Shown: piece after piece, positions 11,798 through 25,300 of the stretch
Layout of the letters: every line of letters starts with the position of its first letter
How positions within the stretch are numbered: the first letter of the stretch is position 1
Assembly: GCA_032173965.1 (NCBI GenBank)
Contig: CM063283.1
Span: 83,144,743 to 83,208,742, forward strand
DNA: 64,000 bases
Source of the DNA: Sitta carolinensis
Taxonomy: Eukaryota > Chordata > Aves > Passeriformes > Sittidae
Reading direction: 5' to 3'
Position numbers and translations under genes: made by a program
The notes under the pieces: model-generated
What the model was told of the DNA's origin: nothing
The model's database searches: none
The model's input: the letters and a program-made list of their open reading frames with translations, nothing else

Positions 11798-13280
11798 TTC
11801 ATAGATTATCAGGTTGGAAGGGGCCTCAAAGGTCATCTGTTCCAACCTTTATTGGCAAAAGCACAATTTGAACGAGATGGTTCTGTCCAGCTGAATCTTA
11901 AAAGTGTCCATGTTGGGGAAATCTGCCACCTCCCTGGTGTGATTATTCTGCAAAAAGTTTTTCTCTTCTGTTTAATAGTAATCTCCTCAAAAATAATTTG
12001 TACAATTACCCCTTTTCCATGTCACTTCTTGTAAAAAAGGAGTCTCTCTTTGTAAGCACCCTTTGTGTACTGAAACATGTTGATAAAGGTCTCCCTTAAA
12101 GCTTCTTTTCTCAAGGCTGAACAAACCCAGTTCTTACAGCCTCTCCTCACATGACAGGCCTCCCAATCCTCTGGTCTTCTTTGTGGTCCTTCTTTGGATC
12201 CTCTGCAGCCTGTCCTTATCTTTTTGCACAGTAGGGACCAAAACAGCACAGTATTCCAGGTGTGGTTTTACAAGTGCCAAGTGGGATAAAGACTACTTTT
12301 ATCAGTGCTGGTGATTCCATCTTGATGTAACCCAGTATCTCATTGGGTTTTTTTGCTGCAGCAGCACGGTGTTCATTTGTATTGAGTAGACAGTATTCAC
12401 CACTTGCCCCACATCAACCAAGCCAATGAGTGTGCTGTAAAAGGTGAGCAGGTTTGTCAAGCACAATTTGCCCTTCAATAATTCCTGCTCGTTTTTGCCA
12501 GTCATGGGCTTCATCATCTGACTTGTGATAGCCCACCAGGAGGATTTGTTCCGTAATTTTCCCAGGGGCTGAAGTAAGACTGATGAGCCTGTAACTTCCT
12601 GGATCATCCTTTAAGACCTTCTTTTAGGTGGGGGATTAGCCTTGTTGCCACTTTCTGGGGTATCCCCTGATCTCCACAGGTCTCCAAGGTTGTGGAAAGC
12701 GCACCCATAATGTCAGGCAGTGCTCCTAAACATTCGCAGGTGGATAATGTCAGGGCCCATCAATTTGTAGGGGTGGAGCTCCTGTTCATACACCAACTCT
12801 TCACTGATCGTGAGTTTGTGTTTGCCTCAACCTGGATTTTTCTTCCAAAGACCAGAGGCCCAACAGTGCTGGTAAAGACCAAGATGAAGAAAGTGTTTAG
12901 AACTTCTGCCTTTTAAGCATTGCTAGTGACTAATTCACCTTTCCTGTTACACAGCAAATCCACATTTTCCTTCTGTTTTTATTGGTGGTTTGCATACCTG
13001 GAGAAAACGTTTTTGTATTTTATTTTTTGCATCTCTGGCCAATTTCAGTTCAAGCTTAGCTTCTGTTTGTCTAACTGCATCTCTGCAAACCTGGCAATGC
13101 CCTTGTAGTTCTCAGTGGGTACTCACCCCCTTTTCCTCTAGCCTATACCCATCCAGTGTGATCCTATAGCCATGTGGGTAGTCATACCATGTTTCTGTTA
13201 TTCCTGTGACATCATAAATTTCTGACTGGGTGCAGAGCCCCAGTTCCTTGTGTTTGTTACCCAGACTGCATACATTGATA
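11798..13280 (-). mobile_element. CR1 LINE, 5'-truncated and internally deleted, with reverse-transcriptase and endonuclease fragments
   Basis: The left edge (TCATAGATTATCAGGTTGGAAGG) is the CR1 3' terminus in antisense. Moving right, the minus strand passes through the CR1 3' untranslated part. It then shows reverse-transcriptase remnants such as KGKLCLTNLLTFY (near 12430-12480) and SVLLQPLGK (near 12550). Near 13130-13220 it shows the endonuclease signature ITETWYDYPHGYRITLDGY. The catalytic core between these is deleted and the frames are broken, so the copy is dead. Confidence 0.88.
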
Positions 13281-13295
13281 TACCATATACTTGAG

Positions 13296-13390
13296 GTGGT
13301 TAGTCCTGAGGAACATTTATCCCTGCTGGAGTCTGGAGCTAGATGATCTTTAACATCCCTTCCAACTCAAACCATTCTGTGATTCTATGA
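13296..13390 (+). mobile_element. CR1 LINE 3'-end fragment
   Basis: The segment from about 13330 (GGAGCTAGATGATCTTTAAC) to the terminal TTCTGTGATTCTATGA is the CR1 3' end in sense orientation. It abuts the truncated 5' end of the minus-strand CR1, so the two copies stand head to head. Confidence 0.82.
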
Positions 13391-16300
13391 GCCAGCAAAC
13401 TTAAATCAGAGATTCACCTTTCCAGAGAATGTGGGAAAAAGCAACCCCTCCAGGCAGGGGTGCAGCAAGGAAAAGGAGAGGAAAACTCTCTGGCAGCCAA
13501 CCCCATGACTTTTGTTTTCAGGGTGAGGTTAAGACAGAGCTAGTGGTTCATTCAGGCCATAGTGATGTTAAACAAACCTACCCTGCGCTCTGCTACTATC
13601 GGAGGTCTCTGAGTGTTTCATATCATGCTACAATTGTAATCACACTGTTCAGCCCAGGACCCAGTGTGCTTTGCCAGCAGTGGGATGGCCCACAGGGAAA
13701 GCAAAGCATCCATGAACTTTTCATCCTTGCTCACAGTGTGCCACTGGCGAGGACACAGACGCATATCCCAGCCCTGTTGACTGTGCCTGGATGCTCTCTG
13801 AAAGGCTCCACGCAACAGGTCATGGGATGTGGTCAGGAAGGAATGCAGATAACAACAGAACCCTTTCAGCTCTGGGCCCTGAAAGGTGGCATTCAGTGCC
13901 TGCCTGACACTCCTCCCACTCCTGGCCACAGCCCCTGGCTATGCAGCTGCTCCACAGGCCAAATGCTGCCCATCTTCACAGGCCAGGGAGCTGCTGGACA
14001 TTTATACCTTGCTTCGGGGGCACAGGGGACATGGCAGTGTCCAGGTGATACAGGAAGGTCTACCAGGACCACTACATTGTGAATCTGTATAAGAATATGC
14101 AAATGCAAGAGCAAATGCCCTTTTATGCATGAGCACATACGTCAAAAGAAGCATGAGACAGTACTTATTTCACAAGGGCAGCTTCATGTCCAAAAGTCAT
14201 CCCTTACCCTTAGGATAACTCAGCTGAGGCAATTACAAAGATAAATCTTTATCTGTGTGGATCTCTCATTTACACAGAGAAACAAATCCTGAATGGCTTC
14301 TAATTCTGCATCTCATTTGCACCTATGCTGCACTGCATATCACTTTCCCACTCTGCACTGGTCTGGAATAAGACAAGATAAATAATCACTCAAGGACTGT
14401 TTCACTGGTGTCCATGCAGAGGCAAATCTTAGTCTTGAATGGGATTATGGAGCCATTGTTTTCCTGTGTGTGAGGCAGAGCAGAGAATAATGTTTCTAGC
14501 AGAGGTGAAACTAATTTGCTTAAACTGGGAAGTTTTATGAGTTTTTCATAAAAGGAGTTATTTGACTGCTGAGATTTTTCAGTAAAGTTTAAGAGTGGTT
14601 AACAAGGCTTTTCCTTCCCTTCAAGGTTACATGTTCCTCTACCATTTTTTCCAAATATGTGTATAATTAATAGTAATACATTATGATAATTAATGATACA
14701 CACCTATTTTATGTATGATTCTCCTAGGAAAGTCATAACATTATTAAGTATTACTTAACATGTCCCATTCTGTTTTACAAAATCCATTGTGTCCGTTTTG
14801 TTGAGCAGAAACATTTCTACCTCAGCATTTGCCAAACTGGTGAGAAGAATTTTCTTTCCAGATTCTTTAACACAGAGGTGGCTCCCATAAGCTCACTAGA
14901 AAGAACTTCTCACCATAAATCCTTGCCTTCATGTTGGACTTGGACAAGAGGAGAGGTATATTTCACAAGACACTCTTTCATCTCACTTGACAGTCTTTTG
15001 TTTCTGACTTTTACTTTCTACTGATGTAACTCCATCAGACCAAAAAGCCATATTGAAAAGAAAACACCTCTGCAACATCACCAGGGATGACCTCCAGGGG
15101 CCTTGGCCAACTTTGCATTTCTGAGCTGCACACACATGTTTTTGACCCTTTAAGGGTGGATCTGATCACACAGGGTGCTGAGGACTGCTCAATGCTGGCA
15201 ATGCAAAGTCCATCTTAGTGGCCCGAAAGCATCGTGTCACATCATGACATGGATAGCTCACCAGATGAGAGACTCTGTCATGCCAAAATCTCACACCTAC
15301 ACAGTATAGCCTCTTCTCAGAGAAGACTGTGGTTCCCTGGTTGGCTTTTCAGGCTAGTGGATACTTAACCAGAGCATCCCAGAGCAGGTACTTTGCAACC
15401 CCTCCCAACCCAGCAGTACAATGGTTATGATGTTATTAGGACCTGCTGTCTTCATCGGGCAACAGACAAGCTACTGAAAACTCAGGAAGTGACCACAAGA
15501 CCAGCCATGTCAGTAAATTAGTAGTTTCAATTCACCTCTTTCCCAAAAGCAGCAAAAGTGACTCCAGACTGATGGATAGAGGGGCCACTGACTATTCCTG
15601 CAAATGCTGATGTCTCAGGGTTGTTTTGAGACCATAAAATAATCTGGATCTCCCAGAAGGGCCACAGAACAGTTGTTTTACCATCTCTTTTGAGGCCTTA
15701 GAAGCAACTGTTACCACTCCATAAGGGATGAGAAGGTGATGCTTCCTGGCAAGAATGAAGCCTTGGCTGCATCAAAGAATTGTGTGTAGAGATAATTTTC
15801 ATAAATTCAGCCTATGTGATGAAACAGCTTTTCTGTACAACACAGGAACTTTGATCTCCTGACTCCTGGTCCTGTGCATTAACCACACAGGAAGCTTGAA
15901 AATCTCCCACGGGCTTGTCCTTGTCTATACATGGGTATTTTATCCACACTACAAACTGCCTGAGACCAAGCAAGACCTTCTTGGAAACAACCATCAACCT
16001 GGTACACAAGCCACCACACAAGGCAGTGTTTTTTTGTGGAATCCAGACTGAGACAAAACCAGGACTGAGGTCAAAAGTGATTTCACTGCAGTTTGTCCTG
16101 TCCCCTTATATCTTCTTATTAAATCTTGTAGTACTCTCCCTCTGCCTGACTGCACTCTCTATCCTGTGTGTACACTTAGCCACTAGGACTGAGTGCTGGC
16201 CACCACTGAGATCCACGTGGGTGTGTGGGAAAGGTGGTGCTAGCTGCTGGCACAAGTGGAGCCTTGGCATCAGCTGCTGGAACACTTGAGGGTCTTTAAC

Positions 16301-18060
16301 TCCTTTGTTCTAAAACGAAAAATTCCAAAGGCTGCCAGGCAGTTCCCTACATGGGTAAATCTGGTCATAAGTACCACAGCCTGGTCAGTGTCTCTGCCAG
16401 GAGGCAGCAGCCATAGGATCACAGGAAGGAAGGTGTGAGATTTGTACTCCAAAGTTTGTTTCTTTTCCGTTTTTGTCCAGCCAGTTTTACCCCAGGCATC
16501 CCTGTCCTCTGCAGGAGCATGGAGGAAGAGCAGCTCATCCAAGGCATCCCAAATCTCACTACTTATATCTACACAAGTACTTCATGCATTTCCTCCTGCT
16601 ATGCACAGCACTTCATAACCCACTGACTTCTGTATTGCTCAGGTCAGACAGCTCTTCTCCTATCAACTTAATTTTGGACATGAGCCCTATTCTCCAGGAT
16701 GTTTCTAGGTCAACAGGATGAAACAGATGAAAAATGTGAGAAGCAGCAGAACGAGGAAGGACACATGCAGAAGTCTTGCTCAAAAAGCCTTTCCAGTTTA
16801 GGAGAAAACTTCACATTTTGCCTGTTCCTTTACCTGTAAAATTTTGATGTTACACTTTTTTGCTATTTTTTCTATGTGTTGTGGCCAAACAGCATAACAA
16901 AGCTCAGCTGACCACCAAACCACATTGGCACATTTTGTCCCCACACACTGATGAAGTTTTCACAGGGAAACAAGAAGGTTTATAGTGCTAGCTTAGACTT
17001 TATTTTCTAGAAATGATGTACCCTATCTTTATTTTGGCTTTTTGGCAGTAAAAAGTACATGCAAGTGCCCATTAAAACTTGAGTTTCTTTTCACTTGATT
17101 CTGACTATTTACAAAAGAGAATCCTAGAGTATTTTCCATTATGTCCTCCAAACAAATTTCTCAAAATGTTTCTGCTGAAAACTTTTCAGGTATGATGCTA
17201 GTGCACCACATGTGAACTTAGTGGAGAGAGCTGATCAAAGATGAACAGAGTCAGGAAAAAACTGAGACAATTCTACTCTGTCTTTTTGAGAAATCTTTGC
17301 ACAATCGTAGTTGCTGACCATCAGATGACTAAATGCAAAGAATGGTGCCTTGCAGATGTACTATTAGCATTCACATTTGAGGCAGATACCCAAATCAGGA
17401 GAATCTTTTCCAAATACCAGGAGCATCAATTCACAAATAGTTTCTGTGTCACATTCACACAGAATGCTTTGCTGTAGTTTTCACTTAAGACAAGGACATA
17501 ACACCATGACAGAATATTTTTTCCACCAATTCCATAGCTTTCAACTCCAGCTGAGTAAAAGAACTGTGTTGGCATGTTTTAGTTAACATCCCAACTTTTA
17601 ATAAAAACGTTTTTTGGGAGATTAGCCTTGAAAGGCGACATCTGAAAGAAACTCTATATCTATACATTTTCTTGGATCTAAAAAGGGAAAATATTTAATC
17701 AATGAGATCTTTGGAATCCAACGCTTCTGTTTTTTCTAGAAGACTACTGCATGATTTACTTTTCCACATATGCTGATTAAGATGCTTGTAGGGGAGACAA
17801 GTATATACTGTCCTTAAGACTTCTTTCACCAACATGTTAAGGGGCATATACTATGATTATAAATGGGTCACATCCCCTAAACTCCCTGATGGGACTCAAT
17901 GGCCTTCTGTCTTCAAAGGTTGTTTAGCAGTCTTTAAATATAGTTTTGGAAGGTTAATTTCTTTTCCTTCTCAGACTAGGAATTTGCACCTAAAAGCCTA
18001 TTAAGAGCAAATTCCATTTTTTGACCACTTGAAACATTTTTTTTCAAGAACAACAACTAC
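13391..18060. other. Intergenic, no gene recognised
   Basis: This stretch has no exon that I can assign. A chance open frame of 217 codons at 13429-14082 (plus) has no recognisable domain and is overlapped by open frames on the other strand. An imperfect inverted repeat sits at 14658-14702. The remainder is AT-rich single-copy-looking sequence. Confidence 0.5.
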
Positions 18061-18514
18061 TGTTGGGGTCAGTTTAAACAATGAAGGAAGCTTCAATCTG
18101 AAGCTATGGGAGAACCCTATATGAGTCAGGCAGAATCTATTACCCAGGGTTCTCCACTTCTGTCAATTAAAAATGGTTATTGGAAAGTTCCACGTTCTCT
18201 GTACTCCCGTTGGATAGTTTATACCACTGTAACTGTAATATTTCAAATCACCCATTCCTATTTGATCCATTGCTCGAACCCTGCCTTATCCCCTCCTCTC
18301 CCTGGAATTTATATATAACCCTGCAGACCCCGGACCCGGGGCTTTTTCTGGTTCGTTCCTATACAGTGTATGCATTATAGTTTGTTGTTTTATTATTGCA
18401 TTAAACTTGTTCTTTGGGACAACCAGATCAAGTGGTCTCTCTCATCAAAGGCGCCACACTAGGTTCCCGGGGAAGCCTCCGGCATCCCGTCTGGGCTAAA
18501 ACAGAGGGGCTTCA
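18061..18514 (+). mobile_element. Solo LTR with 6-bp target-site duplication (ERVK/class II-like)
   Basis: The element begins TGTTGGGGTCAG and ends GGGGCTTCA, so it has TG...CA termini. It is flanked on both sides by AACTAC (18055-18060 and 18515-18520). It contains a TATA-like stretch at 18308-18318 and an ATTAAA polyadenylation signal at 18400-18405, in the right order for a plus-strand LTR of 454 bases. A 6-bp duplication is typical of alpha/beta-type retroviruses. No internal viral genes are present, so it is a recombined solo LTR. Confidence 0.85.
18308..18318 (+). promoter_or_regulatory. TATA-like box of the solo LTR
   Basis: TTTATATATAA lies about 90 bases before the LTR ATTAAA signal, as expected for a U3 promoter. 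Confidence 0.55.
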
Positions 18515-19312
18515 AACTACTCAGAAACACTACAGCCTGTTTGGAGTGGTGGTGTCCACCTGTCTAGAAAAGGCAAAGGAGTCTCTGGCCGCAGGCTGGG
18601 CAGCTTGGTGAGTCAGGCTTTAGGCTGAAGGACTCGGGTGGTACAGTCCAAACCAGCAACACTCCCACCATCACGACCCACGGGCGAATAAGCCAGGTGT
18701 CTAAGGTGAAGGTCACCATCTGTGTACTCAGTGTCTGTTCTCCACGTTTGGGGAGTGGAAGCTTATTTAATAGAGCTGATACAGTCTGGAAAGTTTTTAT
18801 TCTCATCCCGCAGTGAACAGCTGGCCGTGGTCGGGGTATCCTTTCTTAAACTGCTGACTGTACTGATCCTTCATCTCCAGGGACTACAGCTGGGAGTTTA
18901 GACCTGTGGCCTTTGCGTAGCCGTTTAAAGTCATCCAGGAGGCACCCCTCCCTACCTCAGGCTGGGATAATTTGTCTATTTGAGGTGTCCGTGCGGTAAG
19001 GAGAGCGTCTCGCTGCTCGCCCCCGGCTTTCCCACAGCAGGGGCGGCCCGGGGGAGGGATGGGGCGGTGGCTGGAGGAGCGGCCCGGTCCTGGGGGGAGG
19101 CACAGCTGCCGGGCTTTGCTGCCAGTCCCCCGTCCCCGCCCCGGGCAGCTCTCCCGCCTGGAAAGCCCATCAGGAATGCGAAAACCCCTCTGTGTTGTAC
19201 TGAGCTCTGTAGTTTCACACAACAGCCATCCTGTTTTCAGGAACTTCCTACTGAGAAATGAGTCCTTCCTTCACCTTTAGCAGGGACTTGTTTAGAATGT
19301 ACGGGCTATAAT

Positions 19313-19315
<3 letters not shown>
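18515..19315. other. Intergenic with a GC-rich, CpG-containing patch at about 18975-19175
   Basis: After the LTR target duplication the sequence becomes GC-rich with many CpG dinucleotides between about 18975 and 19175. Open frames here appear on both strands, as is usual for GC-rich DNA, and none is recognisable. It could be a CpG island of an unannotated transcript or part of an older repeat. Confidence 0.45.
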
Positions 19316-19363
<48 letters not shown>

Positions 19364-19391
19364 TTCTGTCTCTGTCTCTCTCTCTCTCTCC
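19316..19391. repeat. CT dinucleotide microsatellite
   Basis: A nearly pure (CT)n tract with a short interrupted portion (TCTTTCTGTCTCTG) in its right half. Confidence 0.95.
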
Positions 19392-22300
19392 TTCAAACCC
19401 AGAATTTTTCTCCATAAATCATCAATAAGGGTTCGGGACCCCCATTTTTGCTCTGAAAAGACAGACAACCAGAACCAGCCCTGGTTTGTCACAGAGCTCT
19501 GGCTTGTTCTGTGGAAACCAAGACGTGTGAGAACTTGGTATGATAAAAATGATCCATTTGAGTCCAGTCCCCAGTTAGCTCCTGTTTCACACAACAGATT
19601 TACAAACTTAAAATCCTAAATCCAAGGAGCAACATCACTGCTTTCTCTTAGCAGTCTTTTCTAGATGTGATTTTATAATTAACTAGTATTTTTTGCATCT
19701 TTTTGTTCCCATTGCAGATTGTTCTGCAAGTGCAAGGCCTGATGTTCCTTCTGCTTGGGACATCAGCAAGATGAGAATATCACAAATGCTTACAATGAAT
19801 GTAGTAAAGGCCACAGTATTTCACATGTCAATAACCTGACACTAAATTGGAGTGTTTCTGCCAGTTCCATCGTGTGTGGCATCCTCTAATTCTCTGGATT
19901 TTTGCCTGGCCTTCCACTGTTATCGTGGCTAACTCAGTGATGTAGCACAAGTCTTAACAGAAATGTAGGTTAAATGGGGTGATGTCTGTTTGGTGAACTC
20001 TCACAGTACGTAGAACAGTCTGTATCCCTTTGACGCGTGCCCTCTGGAAAGCCTACAATTACTATAAAAATCAATGATGTCTTACTTGCTCTACTTGCTC
20101 CTTACTGTGCTTTCTTCTGCGTTTTACATGATCTGTAAAGAGGGACACTTCACCTTTTTCTATGTTTTTACAGCATCTGCAACTCTGGGATCCTCATCCG
20201 TGGCTGAAGCACCCAAGCAATAGAAACACAAATGAATTGTTAAAAAGTTGAAGGTGAATAATTTATCTTAATAAAGGGTCTTTTTTTTTTTTTTTTTTTA
20301 TCAGAATAATCTTTGAAAGAAGAACTGGTTTTACTTGTCTGCATAAAATTGGATGGGAGGACACCTGTACATTAATGTTTTCATGGAAATTATATTTTCT
20401 GTGATTAAAAAGATATTTCTTGTTATGGCAGATCTATTGCCCCACTACTGAAGTCGGGGGATAGTTGAACTTTGGTAATGGGGATAGGTATAAATTGGTT
20501 CACCATCACAAAATGTGAACAGGTACTTCTTGAGTTACAGGAATATAAATAAATTCCTATATCTTAAGCTATTGTCACCTTGGTGTTTGTAGACAATCAG
20601 ATTAAACTGGAACTTGTGTTGCATCTGTTGCATGTACTCTACAGCCTATGGCTGTAAATAGAAAATAATAAAATAATATAATAAAACAGAAGGAGAAAAA
20701 AGCTTTGAAAAACACATTTTTGGATGATTTGGATGATCTCCAGCAGAAATGGAACACTAATAGAAATTGCACAATGGTCCACCTTATTGCATTCTCTCAC
20801 CAGACTCCTGTAGTAAGCAACTTTCCCCAGGAGCAAGGGAGGCAGGGCATGGATGCACATCCATGATGCTCATCAAACGAGAACATTGGAGATAACTGTT
20901 GATGACCTTATGGATAATTGTGAGAGGGCTGGAAGTGTTCATCTCATATTTAAATATTAGAAGGTCAAAAATGGTTACTCATTTTCAGTAACAATTACTT
21001 GTTTAGGGAGGCTCAACTAGCAGAAACCATCAGTGCTATTTAATAACATGCAGTTATTCAAAGGCAAAATGTCAATAACATAATTCTCTGTAAAGAATAA
21101 ACGTTGCATTAGAATAAAGAATAAACTTTGCACTATTCTGCTTGTAGCCATAAAATTAATGCAGCATCTGTTTCTCCAGTTGCCATATACTATATGCAGA
21201 GTGTAGATTATATTATCTTTTATCAGTTTTTGTCTGATATAGACAAAAATATTTTGGCCAATGTAGTGCTTAATTGTCATCCCACTGAGTACTACAGAGG
21301 CATTTGTAAACCTTTCAAATTTGGGGATAAAGAATGAGAATGAGTGTTTGTCAGGTTAATCATGTTAGTAATTTCTGATGGCTGAAAAAATGCATTTCCT
21401 GCTCCCTGCTTAAATCTCACCCCACCGCTCCCCAATATGTCCAGTTTTTCCTAGTGAGAATTACTAATTTTTTTCTTTTTTAACTTCAGTGGCAGTCTAA
21501 CAATGGTACTTCTGCTCTGTTCTCCTCCTGCTTCCTGCCTAAAGTGCTGAAATGTCTGCTCAGTGAAGCTGAGCATGATTTGTGAGCTCTTTCTCTCTTT
21601 GCCACTTGTTGCGGCCATCTCAGCCTTTGGAAGAGCTGTGTTTGGGCAGAGAGTAACGGGTGCTGGGAGAAAGTCGAGTGCTAGTTTCTCACTGAAATCA
21701 CATGATGGCAAATCTGGGAATTCCTGCTTCATTTATGAGTGTGCAGAGAATGCAATGTCACTCTCTCCCCATCCAGAGATGCTTACTACAAAGAACTGAG
21801 CTGGATTCCACAGCAACGAAGTTATTTACCCAAAAAAACTCTGTCTTTAGAAAGCAAGGGGCATCTCTCAGCTCCCTCAGCTGAACCAAGCCTTTTATTT
21901 TTGACATCTGTGTTTTCTTTCCAAATAAAAGAACGTCTTCAAGAATTCTTCAAAGGAACAGGTAAAATGCAATTTTTCTACAAGAAATTTTTCCTAGAAC
22001 AGTTTAATGCAGTTCTGTTATTTTGTGAGGATAATTTTAATATGTGCAATAAAATATTTCATATCAAACTTTGCAATTAACGAAAGGTCTCTAGACAGCA
22101 TTTTTGTGTCCCTGAGTGTTCAACATAGACTAATTTTTTTTTCTAGTTGTGTTCCTATTTACCTTTACATTGTCTCAAAAATTAACTTTTCCTAGGATAT
22201 TTAAAGTTAAAAGATTGGTTTAAATTATTTTAAATAGTAGATTCTTTAAGGACTCAAACTTCTTGCTATTGTTAGTGTAGTTTATTGTTGCCCTTCCTAC

Positions 22301-25300
22301 TCAATTTATGTGTAAGGGAAGAAGTTCAGGCTTACTTTTTGGACTGTTAAACATGAAGTTTTGTATTTAAAAAGTTTATTTAGATCTGTGTTTGGAGATA
22401 ACACATTGATGTGAATACGTCTCTCAGGCAAAATTTTTTAATAAAGACTGAATCTCTTTTTTTAAGCATTCCTTTTCATGGATTTTACTCATGTTGGCTG
22501 TATTTGTAACAAGCTGTTGTGATTTTTCCAGTCACTTTGCTGGAGTAGTTTGCCAACAAGGGAGCAGTCTGCAGACCAACAATGGGCTGGTCTGTTCTGC
22601 TCAGCCCTGCTTTTGCTGAAAGTGTAAAAGGGCAAAATTTCCCCACTTCCCAAGAGCTTGAGGTTTTACAAATTAGCTGTGGATGTTTGGTTTTCAATAA
22701 AACCTAAGGTGAGAAGCCATTCATAACTAATACTAAATGTAGTTACAACATTTTTTAAGGGGAATATTTAAATGTATATTTTTTTTAAAATAAAATCTAT
22801 AACTCATATGAAATAGACATTGAAGAGCTGTAACTTTCAAAAGTTGTTCAACTAACACGTAGGAAACTTTGTGTATTTCTTAATACAGTAATTGATGGAA
22901 CACAGATGCTTATTTGCTTTCTGAACTCTCACAAAAATAATTGGTCTTCTCATATGCTGCCATCAGAATTCCTAGTATTTCCATGAAGACAACTGCCATA
23001 AGCTGCCAAAAAGCTCAGCTTTCAAATGCAGAATTTGGTCTAATGGTGGGAGGCTGGTTTGGACCTCATCAATTTTCTCCTGAAGCACCCTTATGTTGTC
23101 TTCTTTGTTAAGCAGGGTACCATGAGTTAGTCCGAAATATCACTGCAACCAAGAAGAGAAACCACGGATGGCAGAATTGCTGACATTTAGAGCTGAACAG
23201 ATCCTAGTGAGTATGATCCAGAAAAATTGTCTGTGTTATGGGCTTTTCCTAGGCTAAATCTAGGAGGAGAAATGGTTCCTCACTGTAAACATTTTGGATG
23301 CTGTTTGAGTAGAAACAAGAAAAATTCAGGTTTGTGGCCTGATGTCAAAGGACAAGAAAGGAAGAGAAGAACATTAGTCTAAGGGATTTGTCTATGATTT
23401 TTCCTTCAGAAGATATGTTAAATAAAGCTATATACATATATTAAAAAAAACCCCAAAACCAAGAGAACTGAAAAATTTAAATTTTTGCCCAATTTTTCAC
23501 TGGTAGAGGAAATAAATACAAAAGGGATAAAAGGTATTACAGAAGAAGAGCCTTGTTAGACTGAAACAATGCAGCAATTATTTCTACAATGTTTCTCAAT
23601 AACAATAGCTGCAAAAATTCTGAGAAAAAAATCCCACAGTTGTGGGTTGGTTTTTTTTTGTTTTTTTTTTTTTTTTTTGCTGTGACTGAGTGCTTTTGCC
23701 AGATCACATTTTCCCTGTGGATTAACTTTGAACTGCCAATTAAAAGTTATTGCTAAATCCTGTTACAGCAGAAAGCCTTCAGGCTCATACTGTTAAGATT
23801 TGGCCATTGCTCTTTCACATAATAGATTAAACTGCTGGGATTTTGGTAAATTACTTTTGTATGTTTTGTAGAATAGCCACACAGCCAGTATATTTTTTAG
23901 TGAAAAGGTAGGAACTGGCTTAATTTCTGCTTATTTAATTCAATTAAAAACAAAAGGTGAAAATTGGAATTGAGACAAGAGCAAATACTGTTCTTAACAC
24001 ATAGTGTTAATAGTGCAATAAAGTTTGCCTATCAATAGAGTGATGACCTGGTTTCTTCTGCAAGAGGTTTACAAAACTCTGTCAGCCTGTCCTACTTAGA
24101 AACCAAAACTGCTGAAATCTGTGTGGCAAAGGTTAGGTGAGCTTTCCTACGATTTTTGGGCAAAGGAGATAGAATACTGCAATAACCCTGTTGTTTCTGA
24201 CAGGCACACTCTGTGTTGTCATTGCTCTGAGCAGGTACAAATTGGACATTATCTCAGAAGCCTCAGAAGGCTGTGTGGTAATGGTTGGCATATGTTTGAT
24301 TTTTTAAACATGGTCACTTTAAAATCTGTGCATCTGGCTAGGAACAGATCAAACAGGAAAGAGAAATGAACCCACTAATATTTTAGTTTGCCCAAGAGAA
24401 GAAAAAACATTCTGTGTCCGTTAAAAAAGTTGCATAAATGTTGCCAAAACCATCCATTCAGTCTAAAATACTATGACCATAAAAATGTATTCAGCAATAA
24501 ATCAACATCTGGGTTTTCATGTTTTCCATGCTTTAGCCATGATCCTGTGATCTTGCTGAAAAGATTGAATGTCTTGATTTCTGCAGAAATATAACTGCAC
24601 CCATCATTCTCCTACCAAAAGGAGCAGAAAAAGGGTGGTCTTTTTCGATGAGTAAAGATAGTCTGGAATAAAATAAAAGTTTTGTTCCTGTTCAGCAAAT
24701 GAACGGATGCTTCTATGCAGGGTACAGTATCTTCTGGCTGATGAATGACTTTTTCTTGTGTGCATCAGCTTATTTTGAAGCCATGTTCATGACACCAATC
24801 AAAAGAAGGTGTAGGCTGACAAAAATCCTTCTGCAGCATTCAGTTGGTTTAGGTACCAGGTCTGTGGTATTTCAGCAGCCTATAAAAAAGAGTAACACAA
24901 GTATTGACGATGAGTCCTTGGTAACCAGTAGCAACAGTGAGGATTTCTGGGGCTTTGGACTTCTCTGTCAGAGAAGGTGGTTTTTAAAATGGAGCATCTG
25001 AAAGTGCAAAAGGACAAGGGGCTATTGAAGTTTCTCATTAGGTACATGGCACAGGACAAACGAGGGCATGGAGACATCTGTCCTCCACAGGGTTTTTTAG
25101 TATGCTTGCCTTTCCCCAGCCATCTCCACCACCCCTCTTCCCCCTCCATCCCTTGACAGCAGATGTCCTTATCTTCTTTCATGGTGATAAATCACTTCAG
25201 AGGCTTGCAGTGTAAGTTGGCTCAGCGCTGTAGAGGTCTCATGTGATGCTCATTGCCTTTGCTAATTTGCATAAACTCATGCAAATTTTTACTCTTTTGG

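Noticed and set aside
13429..14082. Plus-strand open frame of 217 codons
   Set aside because: It has no recognisable domain and ordinary intergenic context, and long open frames overlap it on the opposite strand. There is no splice or promoter support.
14658..14702. Inverted repeat with 14-base arms and a long spacer
   Set aside because: The arms are AT-only for most of their length in AT-rich DNA, so chance is likely.
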